Assembly (NCBI RefSeq): GCF_008831285.2
Contig: NC_045138.2
Location: 16,773,934-16,837,933 of the forward strand
Length of the DNA: 64,000 nucleotides
From: Nymphaea colorata
Lineage: Eukaryota > Streptophyta > Magnoliopsida > Nymphaeales > Nymphaeaceae
Direction: 5' to 3'
Under the pieces are notes generated by a model. The model did no database searches. It was not told the origin of the DNA and worked only from the letters and a program-made list of their open reading frames with translations. Positions 1 through 11,800 of this stretch are shown here, one piece after another. The first letter of the stretch is position 1, and each line of letters begins with the position of its first letter. A program made the translations under genes and the position numbers.

Positions 1-65
1 TTATTCGATAGATCACTATGAACATTGTCTACGGTTGGTGTGATGATTTTTTCTTTTGGTTGCAG

Positions 66-2677
66 GTGTTGACGGGCTAGAGGAAGATGAAAAAAAGAAA
101 CAGCCTTGCACGATGAACATGACTGTTTCTTTGAGCCCTTCAGCTAAAATTGGGCCCCTCCATCAAATGCTCCAGGATAATCTTCGGAAGGTGGAGCCAT
201 TAGAGCAAGCAAGCTACACTAAAGAAAATGTTGAAGAAAAACTTCTAGGAAAAGAAGGTGCACAAGCGAGATTCAAGGATGGTAAAATTGGTCATGATGT
301 GGCTATCCCAACAGCTGGCCAGAAGATGGAGATAATTGACCATGATAAATTAATTCTACCAAAGAAACGAGTGAGAAATGGTATTTCAGAAATACCACAA
401 GATCATACAACTAGTAAATCTAGTGTCATTGTTGGTCATCCTATTTTTCATGAAGAAAGAAGAGAAGCCAATGATGTTCCAGAAAAGGGTTCCTGTACAA
501 AAGACAATTCTGATTTTAAAGATCTCTCAAGTAGATCTACAATATGGAGGACAGAAGAACTCAATCTTACAATATATCCTGACACTGTGGAGTCATCTAT
601 GTTGGCTTTAGAGGAGCTCATCAACAAAATAAAATGGGTAAACCAAGTTTTGCAGTTTGGGGTGGAGAAAGCAAGCTCAAAGAAAGCATCTTGGCAATTT
701 TTGGATAGCATTGATCTTTCTTGCTGGAATGATGCTTCCAGTAGGCAAGTACTTATATAAGGCTTTATGAGTGGACCATTTATTTCATGATAGGTTACTT
801 AATGCTATATGCTGGGATCATTACTTTCTTAGCCTTCTGTATAGTGTTTGTCCATGCATATTGTGCTTTTGTGATACGCTCCACACCTTACTTTACAGTT
901 TACACTTAGTTATGTATTCCTTTTTTGGTACATAAAATTGTTAGTGCATTTTTTGTATTGCTAGCTGCTTACAAAAATTTTAAATTTTTAATGTTATTAT
1001 TGTGTTTGACTTTTTTTATCAAATAAAACAAAGAAACTATTATTTTCCTTCAGAAAATGCTTGATTTGGACGGATTGCTTCGGTCTAATATTTTGCCATA
1101 AGGACATTCAGACTTGTAGAAATTGGTTTAGCTTGAAATTGTTTGAGTGCTTTGATTTCAAGCATTTCTTCATGTAGCCGTGGGCTTTGGAAAGATGAGT
1201 ATATGTCTTTATGCATCTGTATTCTTTGGTCTAGTGTTTATTTCTTTTTCTAGCTTTGTATTTGTGTTTTTTTATTTTCCGTAATTTGTATAGCTTTCTT
1301 TAGCTCTTAGGATGTTCGAACAGCTAGATTCCTAGCTGTTGGTAGCTATAGCAGTGATGGGCTGCTCCTTGTGTGTGTGAGTGTATATAGATACAGGAAA
1401 GCTGAACCCTAACTCCATATTTACATGGAAATTAGGGGACACCAAATCTGATGGCTCAGATTGATTCTCTCTTTGCCTCTCTTCCTCCCTGACTGCTGGC
1501 GGCCCCATTGCCTCCACCTCCACCCACGATAGCTGAAGGGGAAGTCTCCACCTATCGTGGGTGGAGGGAAGAGGGGAGCAGCGGCGAGCTTCCCCTGCTG
1601 GCGGGTTCACGGGGGCTCTGCCGGGTCGGCGACGTAACGGGGAGAGATGCTGGACCTCCCCCTTCCTTCTGGCGGAGATCCGGCAGCCACCGATGGGGAG
1701 AAGAGCAAGATTTAAAAGAAAAAATTAAAATAAGGACCATGCATCTTTGTCTACATGGACGGTCCTGTTTTGATGTAAGATTTGAAATGGGCTTTGGAGT
1801 CACCATTCAGTCAATATACATATATATATGGAAACATGGGATTGCCGTCCCTTGTTTCATTTACTTCTTTTTGGAATATTTTTAAAACATTATTATTATT
1901 ATCAGTAAAAGTTGATTTTTCATCTCTTGGCAGTGCTCTTTTGCACATTGAGTGCGGAGCAGCTCTTATGAGCTTCGTGATTCTCCTACCTTAATCTCTT
2001 TGCAGGTTTCTTAGCTCTTTTTGAACATATAGTTAATTTCATAGCCACAAAAAATGTGTGTTGCTTTTCTGAAAAAAACAGTGCCAAAAACGTGTTTTAC
2101 ACGTTTTTTTAGTTTTTTTTCAGTTTTTTAACGTCGAACAGTTTTTTTTTTCTATTTTTTATTTGTTGCAAATCTACTTATCATTTGATGTTTGTGTTAT
2201 TAGTTTCTCACTTATTTTATGTTTCCCTCATTTTTAGTTTTTTAAAATTTTAAAAAATTTACCATATTTTCCTGTTTTTTTCAAGTTCGTCGTATTATAT
2301 CCGAAAAAAACCTCCCCGTTTAAAACTCCGAGACGTTATTTGCGCCTGGAAGGTCCCTCTTCAATGTCATTAGTCAAGCGCATCAATAGCGACATAATAC
2401 ATGTCTGATTGCTGGTTGATAAGAAATGTGCTGCTTATTGCTTTTTAGTGATCTTTATAATTACCATATCTGACTATGGTTTCTTTCTGGCTTTCTAGGC
2501 CACTTGGAAGGTGATATTTTGGATCTCTCTAATCTGGCTTCAAACAAGTTGAGATCATGTCTTTTGGAGGACAGGCGTCAAACAACTGGGATCATGTCCT
2601 GGAATGTTTGTTCTCATCTACTTGATTGGTTAGCTGATTCAAGCGAGAGAATGCAAGCTTGTCATGCTCTTCTGTGA
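66..2677 (+). CDS. 3' part of an unrecognised plant nuclear gene (last two exons)
   Basis: Two exons are supported: 66-740 and 2499-2677. An acceptor (ttgcag) precedes 66, the donor is GTAGGC at 741, and the next acceptor is ttctag ending at 2498. The phases agree: one base is left at 740 and two are supplied at 2499, giving a Ser codon. The stop is TGA at 2675-2677. The visible 284 residues are hydrophilic and rich in Lys, Glu and Ser. A more ordered stretch follows late in the first exon (ESSMLALEELINKIKWVNQV), and a C-terminal tail contains MSWNVCSHLLDWL. I see no catalytic motif, signal peptide or membrane segment. A more upstream donor at 749 (GTACTT) gives the wrong phase. The start lies left of the window. 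The intron of 1.76 kb carries a MITE-like element at 2040-2351. I do not recognise the family and assign no function. That it is a real gene rests on the matched splice phase and the long open frame. Confidence 0.6.
2040..2351 (+). mobile_element. MITE-like element, copy 1 (decayed ends)
   Basis: The left end reads CATAGCCACAAAAAA. The right part holds a block (cgtcgtattatatcc, then aaaaaacct, then cgtttaaaactcc) that recurs in reverse complement at 19795-19850 in the TRAF1-like gene. The right terminus (about 2340-2351) is decayed, so the target-site duplication is not clear. The middle is poly-T and poly-A rich. No ORF is present, so it would be non-autonomous. It lies in the intron of the left-edge gene. 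Confidence 0.45.
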
Positions 2678-2962
2678 TTTTGTTTGGTCTGTATTATGTT
2701 AGCTCAGTTTTAAAAGGTGAGCCCTTTGTTCAAGCTTTATGTTTATGTTAATAGCCTGTCAATATGTTGATATTTCCAATTTTGGTAAGAAAAGTTGGCA
2801 GATCTTTTCATGCTTCGAAGGGCATGTATACAGGTTTGCTGTCACATGCCTAATAGGACAAGTCACATCATGTTCTTTCGTTTTTGTCATTAATAATGCG
2901 CAGGAAAAAGTGGACGGGTAGATTGGAATATCCTTGACAGCAATCCAAGGAATGGGCATATT

Positions 2963-3201
2963 TGGCTCAGAGATTATGGACACTTTTGAAGACGTTGGGC
3001 TGATGGAAGGCTAGGAAAGGGGGCTGAATCATTTCAGCTGGGTTCCTCATTATTGGAATATAGTTTCCTAGTTTTTGTTTTGGCTCAGAGATATTATGGA
3101 CACTCTTGAAGACGTTGGGCTGATGGAAGCTGGGAAAGGGGGCTGAATCATTTCAGCTGGGATCCCCATGATTGTTATATAGTTTCCTAGTTTTTTGTTT
3201 T
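2963..3201 (+). repeat. Tandem duplication, two copies of about 118 bp
   Basis: Copy 1 starts at 2963 (tggctcagagattatgg) and copy 2 at 3081 (tggctcagagatattatgg). Both run through gaagacgttgggctgatgg and end in tagtttcctag plus a T-rich tail. Only a few substitutions and small indels separate them, so the duplication is fairly recent. It lies about 300 bp after the stop codon of the left-edge gene. Confidence 0.85.
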
Positions 3202-4062
3202 CTGTATTAGGGATGGTCTGTGGATGGTCCTAGCATGCTTCCGTTCCTAAAAATAGTGAAGTTCTTTCCTGCTGTTGCCCAACGGTCACGTTGTATATAG
3301 TAAATGGTGTATCCTCTAGGTTTCCGACAATGTAAAGTTTACGGAATAGTTTAACCTCTTTGGTTTCCAGAAGGGAAAACTTGCTCGAGATGTTGACAAA
3401 CTCACAAGTTGGACCGGAGACCTGCACTTCATATTGATTAGTTCATTTTTTCTAATGGTTCCTGAGTGACCAAATGTCTTGAGCTCTTGTATGTTCTTAT
3501 ATAGTTGAGGTCGTGCTAAAGCTCAGTCTGTTAGAAAGCTTGTCGGTAGGCAACTACAGTAATCAAACCCTTTTATACCGATTGGGACCTGCCAATGTTC
3601 AGGTTGCATCTGCATTTTCAGTTGGTCTAGCCGGGAAAGAAGTGAAAATTTTGTTGTTTGTGTACTCTGAACTCGTAAAACTACTCGCCTCTGTGGCCAA
3701 TTTCTTTCCCCAGTACCTCAAAGGGTGAGACATGCTCCAAGCAACGGACCGCTGATTGGCTCATCTAACAAAAGGTAATCCTTCGATGAGCATTCACATC
3801 CCAAGCTGACGAATTAACGAACCGAAGTCTCCGCATTCACCTCATTCACAATTCTCCTGGTTTCCATCTTCCCCCTTGCTTGTGGTTTCAAACTTTGGGT
3901 TGGTTGAGAGAATTGAGACGCTGGCAATAAGCTGAAGCTAGGTTGGCAGTAAGCCTGACGTTCAGCTGGTAGTTAGGGGTATTAACGATTCAGATGACGC
4001 ACGTTTTATTATATCCGGTTTGCTGTATGTTTTAAATATTTAAATTCAAACGCATGGGAAGA

Positions 4063-4230
4063 AAGGTCAATATCATATTTCAGCTTGTAAATTTCCTGCT
4101 ACAGGTGTAATTAAATTTAGTTTAAGATATAATTTAGAGTTAAGAACTGGCAACCAGCCTTACCAAGGTCAATATCATATTTCAGCTTGTAAATTTCCTG
4201 CTACAGGTGTAATTAAATTTAGTTTAAGAT
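4063..4230 (+). repeat. Direct repeat of 66 bp, copies 102 bp apart
   Basis: A 66-bp stretch starting aaggtcaatatcatatttc and ending agtttaagat occurs at 4063 and again at 4165, apparently identical. It is separated by about 36 bp of unrelated sequence. The perfect identity points to a recent local duplication. Confidence 0.85.
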
Positions 4231-4847
4231 GAACTGGCCATGTTACTGCTAATAGATGCCGAATGACAAATAATCAGGCTAATCATCTTCTCTTGTCTTA
4301 AATGAACTCATATCTGGACACCCAATTGCGGATCCATGAACAAGCCTCGAAGATGGGTATGACCGGTTGAATTGGTTGGTCGAAGCTTAGTTGCTTGCTC
4401 TTGCAGTGATGAGAGAATCATATCAATTACAAAGCAATTCTTATCTTTATTATTTCCAGAGGAATTTCAACTTGGGGTCTCATACTTTTGCTTATAACTA
4501 TAAATAGAACCATCGTTTTTATTCCTTTGTAGTATAAAGTTTGTTCACAAACATCACAATCTTGGTTTTCCTTAAACTACTGTCTCTTCTTGTGCTTAAA
4601 TGAGTACATGTATTCCATTGCGCTGAATTCAATTCTTTTGCTTTTCCACTCCATAATAGTCACAGATGGATGAGTTGAAAATTTGAGGTCTGCTATTGGG
4701 ATTCGTAAAACATTCTCCCTGACAGGAATAATGAAGTAAATGCTGTACTGGATCAGAAAATTTCTTCACTAAAATTTAATTAACTAGTCATACGACGCTC
4801 GTACTCGTTAACGAGTCCACTCAGCTCGTTCATCGTTGCCATTTTGC

Positions 4848-4866
4848 CCTCTCTCTCTCTCTCTCT
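4848..4866 (+). repeat. (CT)n tract in the leader of the MYCBP homologue
   Basis: A CT dinucleotide run ends about 40 bp before the ATG at 4907. CT-rich runs near the transcription start or in the 5' UTR are common in plant genes (Y-patch-like). Any regulatory role here is inferred from position alone. Confidence 0.6.
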
Positions 4867-4906
4867 GTGGGCCGCTTCACCATTTATCGGCTGCATCCGA
4901 GTAAAC

Positions 4907-7900
4907 ATGGTATCTCTCCATCTCCCCCTCTCTGGTGTCCTCTGTTGAAGGTTTCCTGATTTGCCATCTCTTTGTTTTTTAGCGTTAGGAAATTCTTGTT
5001 ACACTTTTCCTTTTCTCTGGACGATGCTTGTGTTATTAAATCCATGCAATGGTTCATGGTCAGGAAAGTCGGGGCAGACTGTTAAGGAGGAGGGTTCTGG
5101 CTAATGGATTTCATTTTTCTTGTTGTTTTCTAGAAAAATTAGTTTGTACAAGAGGAAATATTCTATCTTCTGTAGAATTGTTGGTGACTTGGGGCATTCG
5201 ATTAAGTGTGCCGAGCATTTTTCTGGAGTCAGCATTAATTTCCTAGTCGCATGTTGAATGCAAGGGTTATTCGATAAGCTATTGACGAGCTGTATGTGAG
5301 GTTTATAAACTTTCCCGATTTTGGTATTGCACACGTTTCAGTATGCCGGTTCGCTTATGCCTCTATGGAGCAAATGCAGCCAAAATTGCGTCAATAGCAT
5401 GACCGATTTCTCTTCTTCCACATTTATTGGTTGATTTTGCATCACTTAAAATGAGTTACAATTATTTTGTGGGATGGGCGTTTCTATTTTGGTTCGTCTT
5501 CGTATAGGCCAAGGAAGAGAAGAAAGAAGCATTTAGGAGATATCTGGAATCTAGTGGAGTTCTTGATGCTTTAACAAAAGGTATTTTCCTTTTCCTTTTG
5601 TGTTTATGGTTCTATGGATTCACGATAGCATGTGTAGCTGGTTTCCTAATGAGTCCTAGCTGTTGTAGTCCATTGACTGTTTGAACGTGAAACGTTTTGC
5701 AGTCCTTGTTGCTCTATATGAAGAGAATGAGAAGCCGGTCTCTGCAATCGAGTAAGTTACTATCTATTGTGTACTTTTCTCTGTTATTGAGACTCTTAAC
5801 ATGATTTTTGTTTCTTAGATAAGGTTTAGATATCGTGTCACTTTTCTTTATATATTCTTGCCTCCCAGGCAGTTTCATTAACATATGGTACCTATTTGGC
5901 TACTTCAACGTTATTGGCTTGCTTAACTTTAAATGACTGAGCATGTATTTTGTCTTTCTACTCTTAGCCTTGAAAGTTCCTCATTATTATCTAGGTAGAC
6001 AGCTTGCCATGATTGAACCAGCCAGTATATCCATGTAGCTATTCATTTCGTTTCTTTTGCCTGGTCAAAGTTGTCAAAGCGGAGGACAGGACCCTTAGAT
6101 AGTTAGATCAGCTGATTTAGTAAACAATGTGATGGGATCAAATTGATGAGCTTTTGATGAAATGAGCACAAAATAAAATGGTATTCAACTTCCTCCTCCT
6201 TGCAAAATGTAGTGTGCAACGGTTGACTGGAGGGATCCCTTTTTCTTCAAGTTAGCTTGTGTAAGTGGTTCCTGTTGGATTACCTGCCCAAGTTTGATCT
6301 AAACGTAAAATGTTTCTGACTACTCCAGCAGTGGCTCATAAATGAATTTTCAGTGATAGACACTGGCGCCACTTTCAACTTGAAGCTTCCATTCCTTGAG
6401 CATTTCCAATGTCTAAATCTGCCCATTGATACAAGAGTTTTCGGGAAAGGAAAGTCATTAACCTGTATCGATGGCAATTTTTAGGGTTAACAATGAAAGG
6501 AAAAATTCAACTTGATGAGATTGTGTGCAAGTATGGAAGGTAGGTTCTCGGGGTCCAAAGCAATTTTATGCCAATTAGGATAACTTGATTTCATCCTTCC
6601 ACTGACAAACACAATCCTTTTCTTGCACACTTGTAAACAAGGTTGATCATTTTAATCAACATAGCTTTAGGTGTGTCCAAATTTTATATGCATGTTTGAT
6701 TACTTAGAATCCAACTTTTATGGCCATTATTTCCTACATTGTTCTACTAAGATATAACTCCAATCAGTCGAACAATTGACACATGAACCTATGGTTAGAA
6801 CTTAGAAGGCTAACTGGATGACTGATAATGCGGCCAACATGCTTTTCTATGTTATTACCAGGAATAGTCATCTCTTTTTGTCATGTATTGATTGGGCCCG
6901 TCAAGTCATCTCTTGTCTCTGGTAGGGCTGACTACTAATCTGTAATGTGTTTTTGCTATTGGTATTGAAATCCTCTTGCCATAACTTTGATATTTTCTCT
7001 GTTGATTTGTGTGGACCGTTTTCTTGATTTAATTGCAGATTCTGACTGAACAATATATATTTTTTATAAGATTCATAATCTAGGTCTGTTATTGTATTAT
7101 CAAAAATAGGTTTATTGGTTTGGTATTGCTTCTGAAGCTTTGACACAATTGCTGAAAATCCTTCACAGGTTTATCAAGCATAGTTTAGGTGGTCCAACGT
7201 TGGCAGAATATGAAAAGCTACTAGCAGAAAAAGCTGATTTGCAATTGAAATATGATAACCTTCTGACAATGCATCAAGTCACTTGCAAGGAGGTATATTT
7301 CCAATAGATCCTATTTGTACTTATATAGTTATATACTTATATTTCTATGAGCATTAATAAGTCTGTGGAGTTCACTTTTTCATTGCTACTTACTATGCAA
7401 AAGGTAGCACAGTGATTCATTGCTGCTGCCAAATTAAATATTCACATCATTTTGATTAATACATAGATTGTCCACTCTGCTGAGAGAAGGTCTTTGTTTG
7501 CATTCTTTTGAAAACATTTATGTAACTCCCAAGTGTACATGTTTATACTCTTTGCTAGTAAAAGCACATATCTGCAAGTTTTAATTATCACCTCGACTAA
7601 AACAATGGCAAATCAATTTTTTACCCTACGGTGAGAAGGTTGTAGACCAACTGAGCCAAGCATATAAACGGAAGAATCTCTGTGCAACTAGAGATAAGAG
7701 AAATGAGACTTGGCCAATCAATATTCCTTTCTTCAGCAGAGAAACTTCCAGCTTTCTTGATTTTCCAAATGGTCATCGGAGATCCAAGCAAACCCACTTA
7801 TGTAAATCCTACTTCAATCTAAAAACAGTGATAAATCATGCCTTCTTACCAGAAAACAATGTTCTATATGATTTAGAGTCTGACCAAATCGAATCGTTTT

Positions 7901-8681
7901 ACTCTCCTCTCTCTGAATATCTGGTCTTAGTTGATACCGGAATCAGTAAAGTATTTTGTTATGTAGATAAGATCCCAAGTGAATTTAATACTTTCTGTCT
8001 TCTTGTAGCTTGGTTAGACTACGAATCCCCTGTTTGTGTCATCATACTTGTAGAATTTGTTTATTCAATTTTAAGATTCTCTAACAAGAAAGAGGATCTT
8101 GTTCACTGGCACTCTTTCGGGATTCTTTTTTGTTTTGTGTGTGTGTATGTGTTTGTTTTTGTGTCTACTGTCACATTTAAATTGTTTGCAACTATTTCCA
8201 GGGTTTAATTTATTGTGCTTCAAAACTTTCTCTTGTTGAGTGCCCTCTTGTTAAAATGATTATTACTCCTATTCTAAAGAAGCATGAAATAGACATTTGC
8301 ACACATAGACATTGTACCTGCATTTTCGCAGACAGAGGTGTTCTTGCAGAAACAGATGATCCAAGATGCTGGTGTGTAGTCAGTAGTGGGTTATGATCCT
8401 GAGACTTATATTTATGGATAGATAAGAACATTTCTCTGACACAATCTTTCCATTTGTCCATGGCAAACCAGCATCAATATATTTGTAGTATTCCTTTGCA
8501 TCAATTATGATTCTCATACTTGGTACTTCTCAAACCGTGATGATAGAATTACTTCCTGATTTGTGGTATTCATTTTGTTCTTTATCCTGTTTGTGCTTTT
8601 CTTAAAATATTACAGCTTGATGAACTTCAGAAGTCTCACAGCTTCATGAACTCTGACGGTCATTATCCACATGGCCACTAA
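4907..8681 (+). CDS. MYCBP: c-Myc-binding protein (MYCBP / AMY-1) homologue
   Basis: Five coding exons give 104 residues, almost the length of animal MYCBP (103): 4907-4909, 5508-5580, 5703-5751, 7169-7292 and 8616-8681. All introns are GT-AG and the sum is 315 nt. The first coding exon is exactly the ATG, followed at once by GTATCT. The product begins MAKEEKKEAFRRYLESSG and continues with LTKVLVALYEENEKP, the conserved N-terminal core of the family. A short heptad-like helix follows (EYEKLLAEKADLQLKYDNLL), then a His-rich tail. In animals the protein binds the c-Myc N-terminus and AKAPs. Plants lack c-Myc, so its plant partner is unknown, and a role in ciliary or cytoskeletal scaffolding is not shown. 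The third intron (5752-7168) and fourth intron (7293-8615) are long and hold no supported gene. The identification is firm; the function in plants is open. Confidence 0.9.
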
Positions 8682-8835
8682 GAGCATAAGAATCAACAAT
8701 GAGGTCTGAAGGTGTGATGAGATCGGATAAGAAATTCAGAAATTACTGATTAGAATATCCATTGCGCTACAGTGATGATCCTTCCTATTCATTTTTCCCC
8801 CCTTTTTCTGTTATGTTTTTTTTTTTAATTGTGTA

Positions 8836-8841
8836 AATAAA
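8836..8841 (+). terminator. Possible polyadenylation signal AATAAA for the MYCBP homologue
   Basis: A perfect AATAAA lies 155 bp after the TAA at 8679-8681, with T-rich sequence just upstream (8810-8827). Plants use AATAAA-like near-upstream elements loosely, so this is a plausible 3' end and not a proven one. Confidence 0.4.
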
Positions 8842-11800
8842 GTTTCAGATGGTTGACATGTTATCTGGACCCTCCATGTTTCATGAGAGTATTTTGTAAA
8901 GATTTACTTCAGATGTAGTATTCTGTGGAATGATCTTAATCCTACCAACTCGTCAGGTGTGCAAAGCGAGCTCTTGTTGGCACGACTGAACCTCTGTTTG
9001 ACATTGTTTATTGTAAGCGTCAAATCTTTGACTTTCTGCAAATAGATGGTAATCTTGCCTCTGAACAGCTCTTTCAAATTTGCATACGTATGTTGGTTTC
9101 ATGCATGAGAGAGAGAGAGAGAGAGAGATGATTCCACGACCATGCTTGCAGTGGCTCCCCACTGTACTACGGAGGCAAGTTTGGACGGAACCCTTGTGCT
9201 GTCATTCTTGCAATGTCTCTCCATTGGACAACATAGGCAAGTTTAGAAAGAACTTTTGTGTTGTTTCATTCATCTAGATATCATACATGTGTACGTGTTT
9301 TATGGATGCATGAAAGAGAGCGAGAGAGATGATTCCATGACCATGCTTGCGATGTCTCCCCATACTACATAGGCAAGTTTGGCAGATCACTGGTGTCATC
9401 TTCATCGTCTAGAGCATCACAAGACTCCCAAAATTGTTATTTTCATCTTAGAACTCTTGTGCTGTCATTCTCGCATGGTTATTCCCTTGTACTATGTAGG
9501 CAAGTTTAGGCAGAACCCTTGTGTTGTGTTCATTCATCTAGAATATCATACATGTATTCGTGTTTTATGCACACGTGAGAGGGAGCGAGAGAGATGATTA
9601 CACGACCATGCTTGCGATGTCTCTTCATTGTACTGCGTAGGCAAGTTTGGACATAAAACTTGTGTTATCTTCATCGTATAGAGCATCACCAGGCTCCCGA
9701 AATTTTGTTATTTTCAGCGTAGAACTTTTGTGTTGTCATTCTCACAATGTCTCCCTATTGTACTACAGCAAGTTTAGACTTTAGACAGAACCTTTGTGCT
9801 GTCTTCATCATATAGAGTACTACCATACATGTATTCATGTTTTATGCACCCATGAGAGGGCGCGACTGACCGAGGGAGATGATTTCTTGACCATGCTTGC
9901 GATGTCTCCCCATTGTAGTACATAGGCAAGTTTGGACAGCACACATGGGTCATCTTCATTTTCTAATGCATAACCAGACAACCAAAATTGTGTTAATTTT
10001 CAGCTTCTTTTTCTGATCCATCTTGGCAGATCTCATTGATGCTTGGCTTTCCGAACTTACCTTGCAAGTTCGTATAAAGCTTTCTCTGCAACAAGGTACT
10101 TGCTTTGCTTCCCCCAAGTGGGGAGCTATGCATCACGAGACAGCCATGTGAGGAACTTTTTGGATGCATTTTTCCTAACATAGCTGTGGTTGCAAACTGA
10201 TCAAGTCTAACGTGGGCCAATTTCACTCAATATGTTTGACACTGTGACCGATCCATAGGGTTCTAACTCTCGTGTTCTATATCGTTTGTTAAGTATTAAT
10301 CGAACAAATAACATTCCCTTATCTTTTTGGGTGGTTCTAATTTTAACGATCGGATATTGAATTTTACTCTATGCTTGTTTGATTGTGTCAAAGTTCAAAT
10401 CGGATGTGAATACAAATTCTTATAAATTGAAAATTGAGTTCAAGAGGAGTTGAAATAATTGGGTGTGAGGATTCTAAGGACCTCGAGGATATGTCATCTC
10501 TTGGTTTATTGGGGAACATATTTGTTCTTAAAATATAATTTACGTGTAAGACTCTTGGCCTTTCAAGGCAATCAAAAGCCCACGAAGAGTAGCGGGGGAA
10601 GTCCCATCCCCTGGCTGAAGGCTGAAGCTCATTTCCTACTCCTTGCACTCCAAAGTAGAAGGCTAAGTTTTTAGCGTTTCAGAAGTATAAGGCTGAGTTT
10701 TAGCGCTTCAAAGTGTCGCTCTAGCTATGCTTCAACTTACGCATTAGTGACCTTTTTATAGCACAAAAAGTTGATGCTCAGAGGATTCAAAATGGACACT
10801 GGCCACTCAATGACGGAATTGAATGTGATAAATTGTACAGGGAAAAAAAAATCTACAATAGAATAATGAAATAGTAGTAGGCAAGTACAACATAGTTTCT
10901 AGCTGCATGAGAAGACAGGGTTGACTGAAAGAGGGGCATAAGATGGGTTGGTTTTAGGTTAAGGGTGTCATTGCTCACCTTTAGTCTCTAGAAGTCTCTC
11001 ATTAAAAGAGGCAAGTGCCCTTCCAAGTTCAAATGTAGCTCTTCCGGTACCTCGAAAAGGCTCTGAAAGCTCATGCAGCCGTAATTGTGGCCATGTTTAG
11101 CCGCATTACGCCTCTAATGAGCTCATAGCTTAGTATGGCCATAAAGAGGCAAAGCTTCCCTGTGCCCTTTTTGCCTTTTGGTAGTGACTGGTTCAATGAA
11201 TTTTGCTATGTGCAGCATCATTACGACCTTGATCTTTAGGTCTAGAGTGATAGGGCTTGACCAGGTTTTGCCTAATGGGAATCAAATTTGCATTAGAATG
11301 GGGCATTATGCACTTTTTAGTTGTTGGGATGCAGATTCTTATTTTTATGTCGAACAAGATCAGGTTGATCAAATTTTGGGATTCTGTTGTGAATTTATCA
11401 ATATGTATTTCATATCTGAATTTGGTCATTCATTGGTGTATATCTGCTTTGTTTAATCTGATTAATCAGTTTTAGATTCTGTCAGTTATCTGATCTAAAC
11501 TCAAAGTCTGACATTCCAACAAAGTTGGGGCTACGTGAACATCCTGGATCATATTATTGTGTACTTCTGAAAGGATGCATAAATCTCTCTCTCTCTCTCT
11601 CTCTGAGAAGCTGATTCAACTAGTGTAATGTAAGGACCTAACGCTTAGATTGGTTGTGATCCAACTGAATCCAATTCTTGGTATAAAATCTACATCTGCT
11701 AAAATGATTTTGGTCGGTCCAAATGCAATCCAGTGGACCCAAAGTTTTCAAAACCCTAATTTTAATAGCCTTCAGATAGAGCATTGCACTTGGATTCAGC

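Larger units (their letters stand above)
2678..4847. other. Intergenic stretch between the left-edge gene and the MYCBP homologue
   Basis: This stretch has no supported gene. It holds two local tandem duplications, annotated separately at 2963-3201 and 4063-4230. The ORFs of 60-74 codons here have no recognisable domains and no matching splice context. The part directly after 2677 is probably 3' UTR of the left-edge gene, but I see no clear polyadenylation signal to fix its end. Confidence 0.5.

Noticed and set aside
7828-8208. 126-codon ORF in the fourth MYCBP intron
   Set aside because: No recognisable domain, low-complexity hydrophobic C-terminal part, and the flanking exons join cleanly across it.
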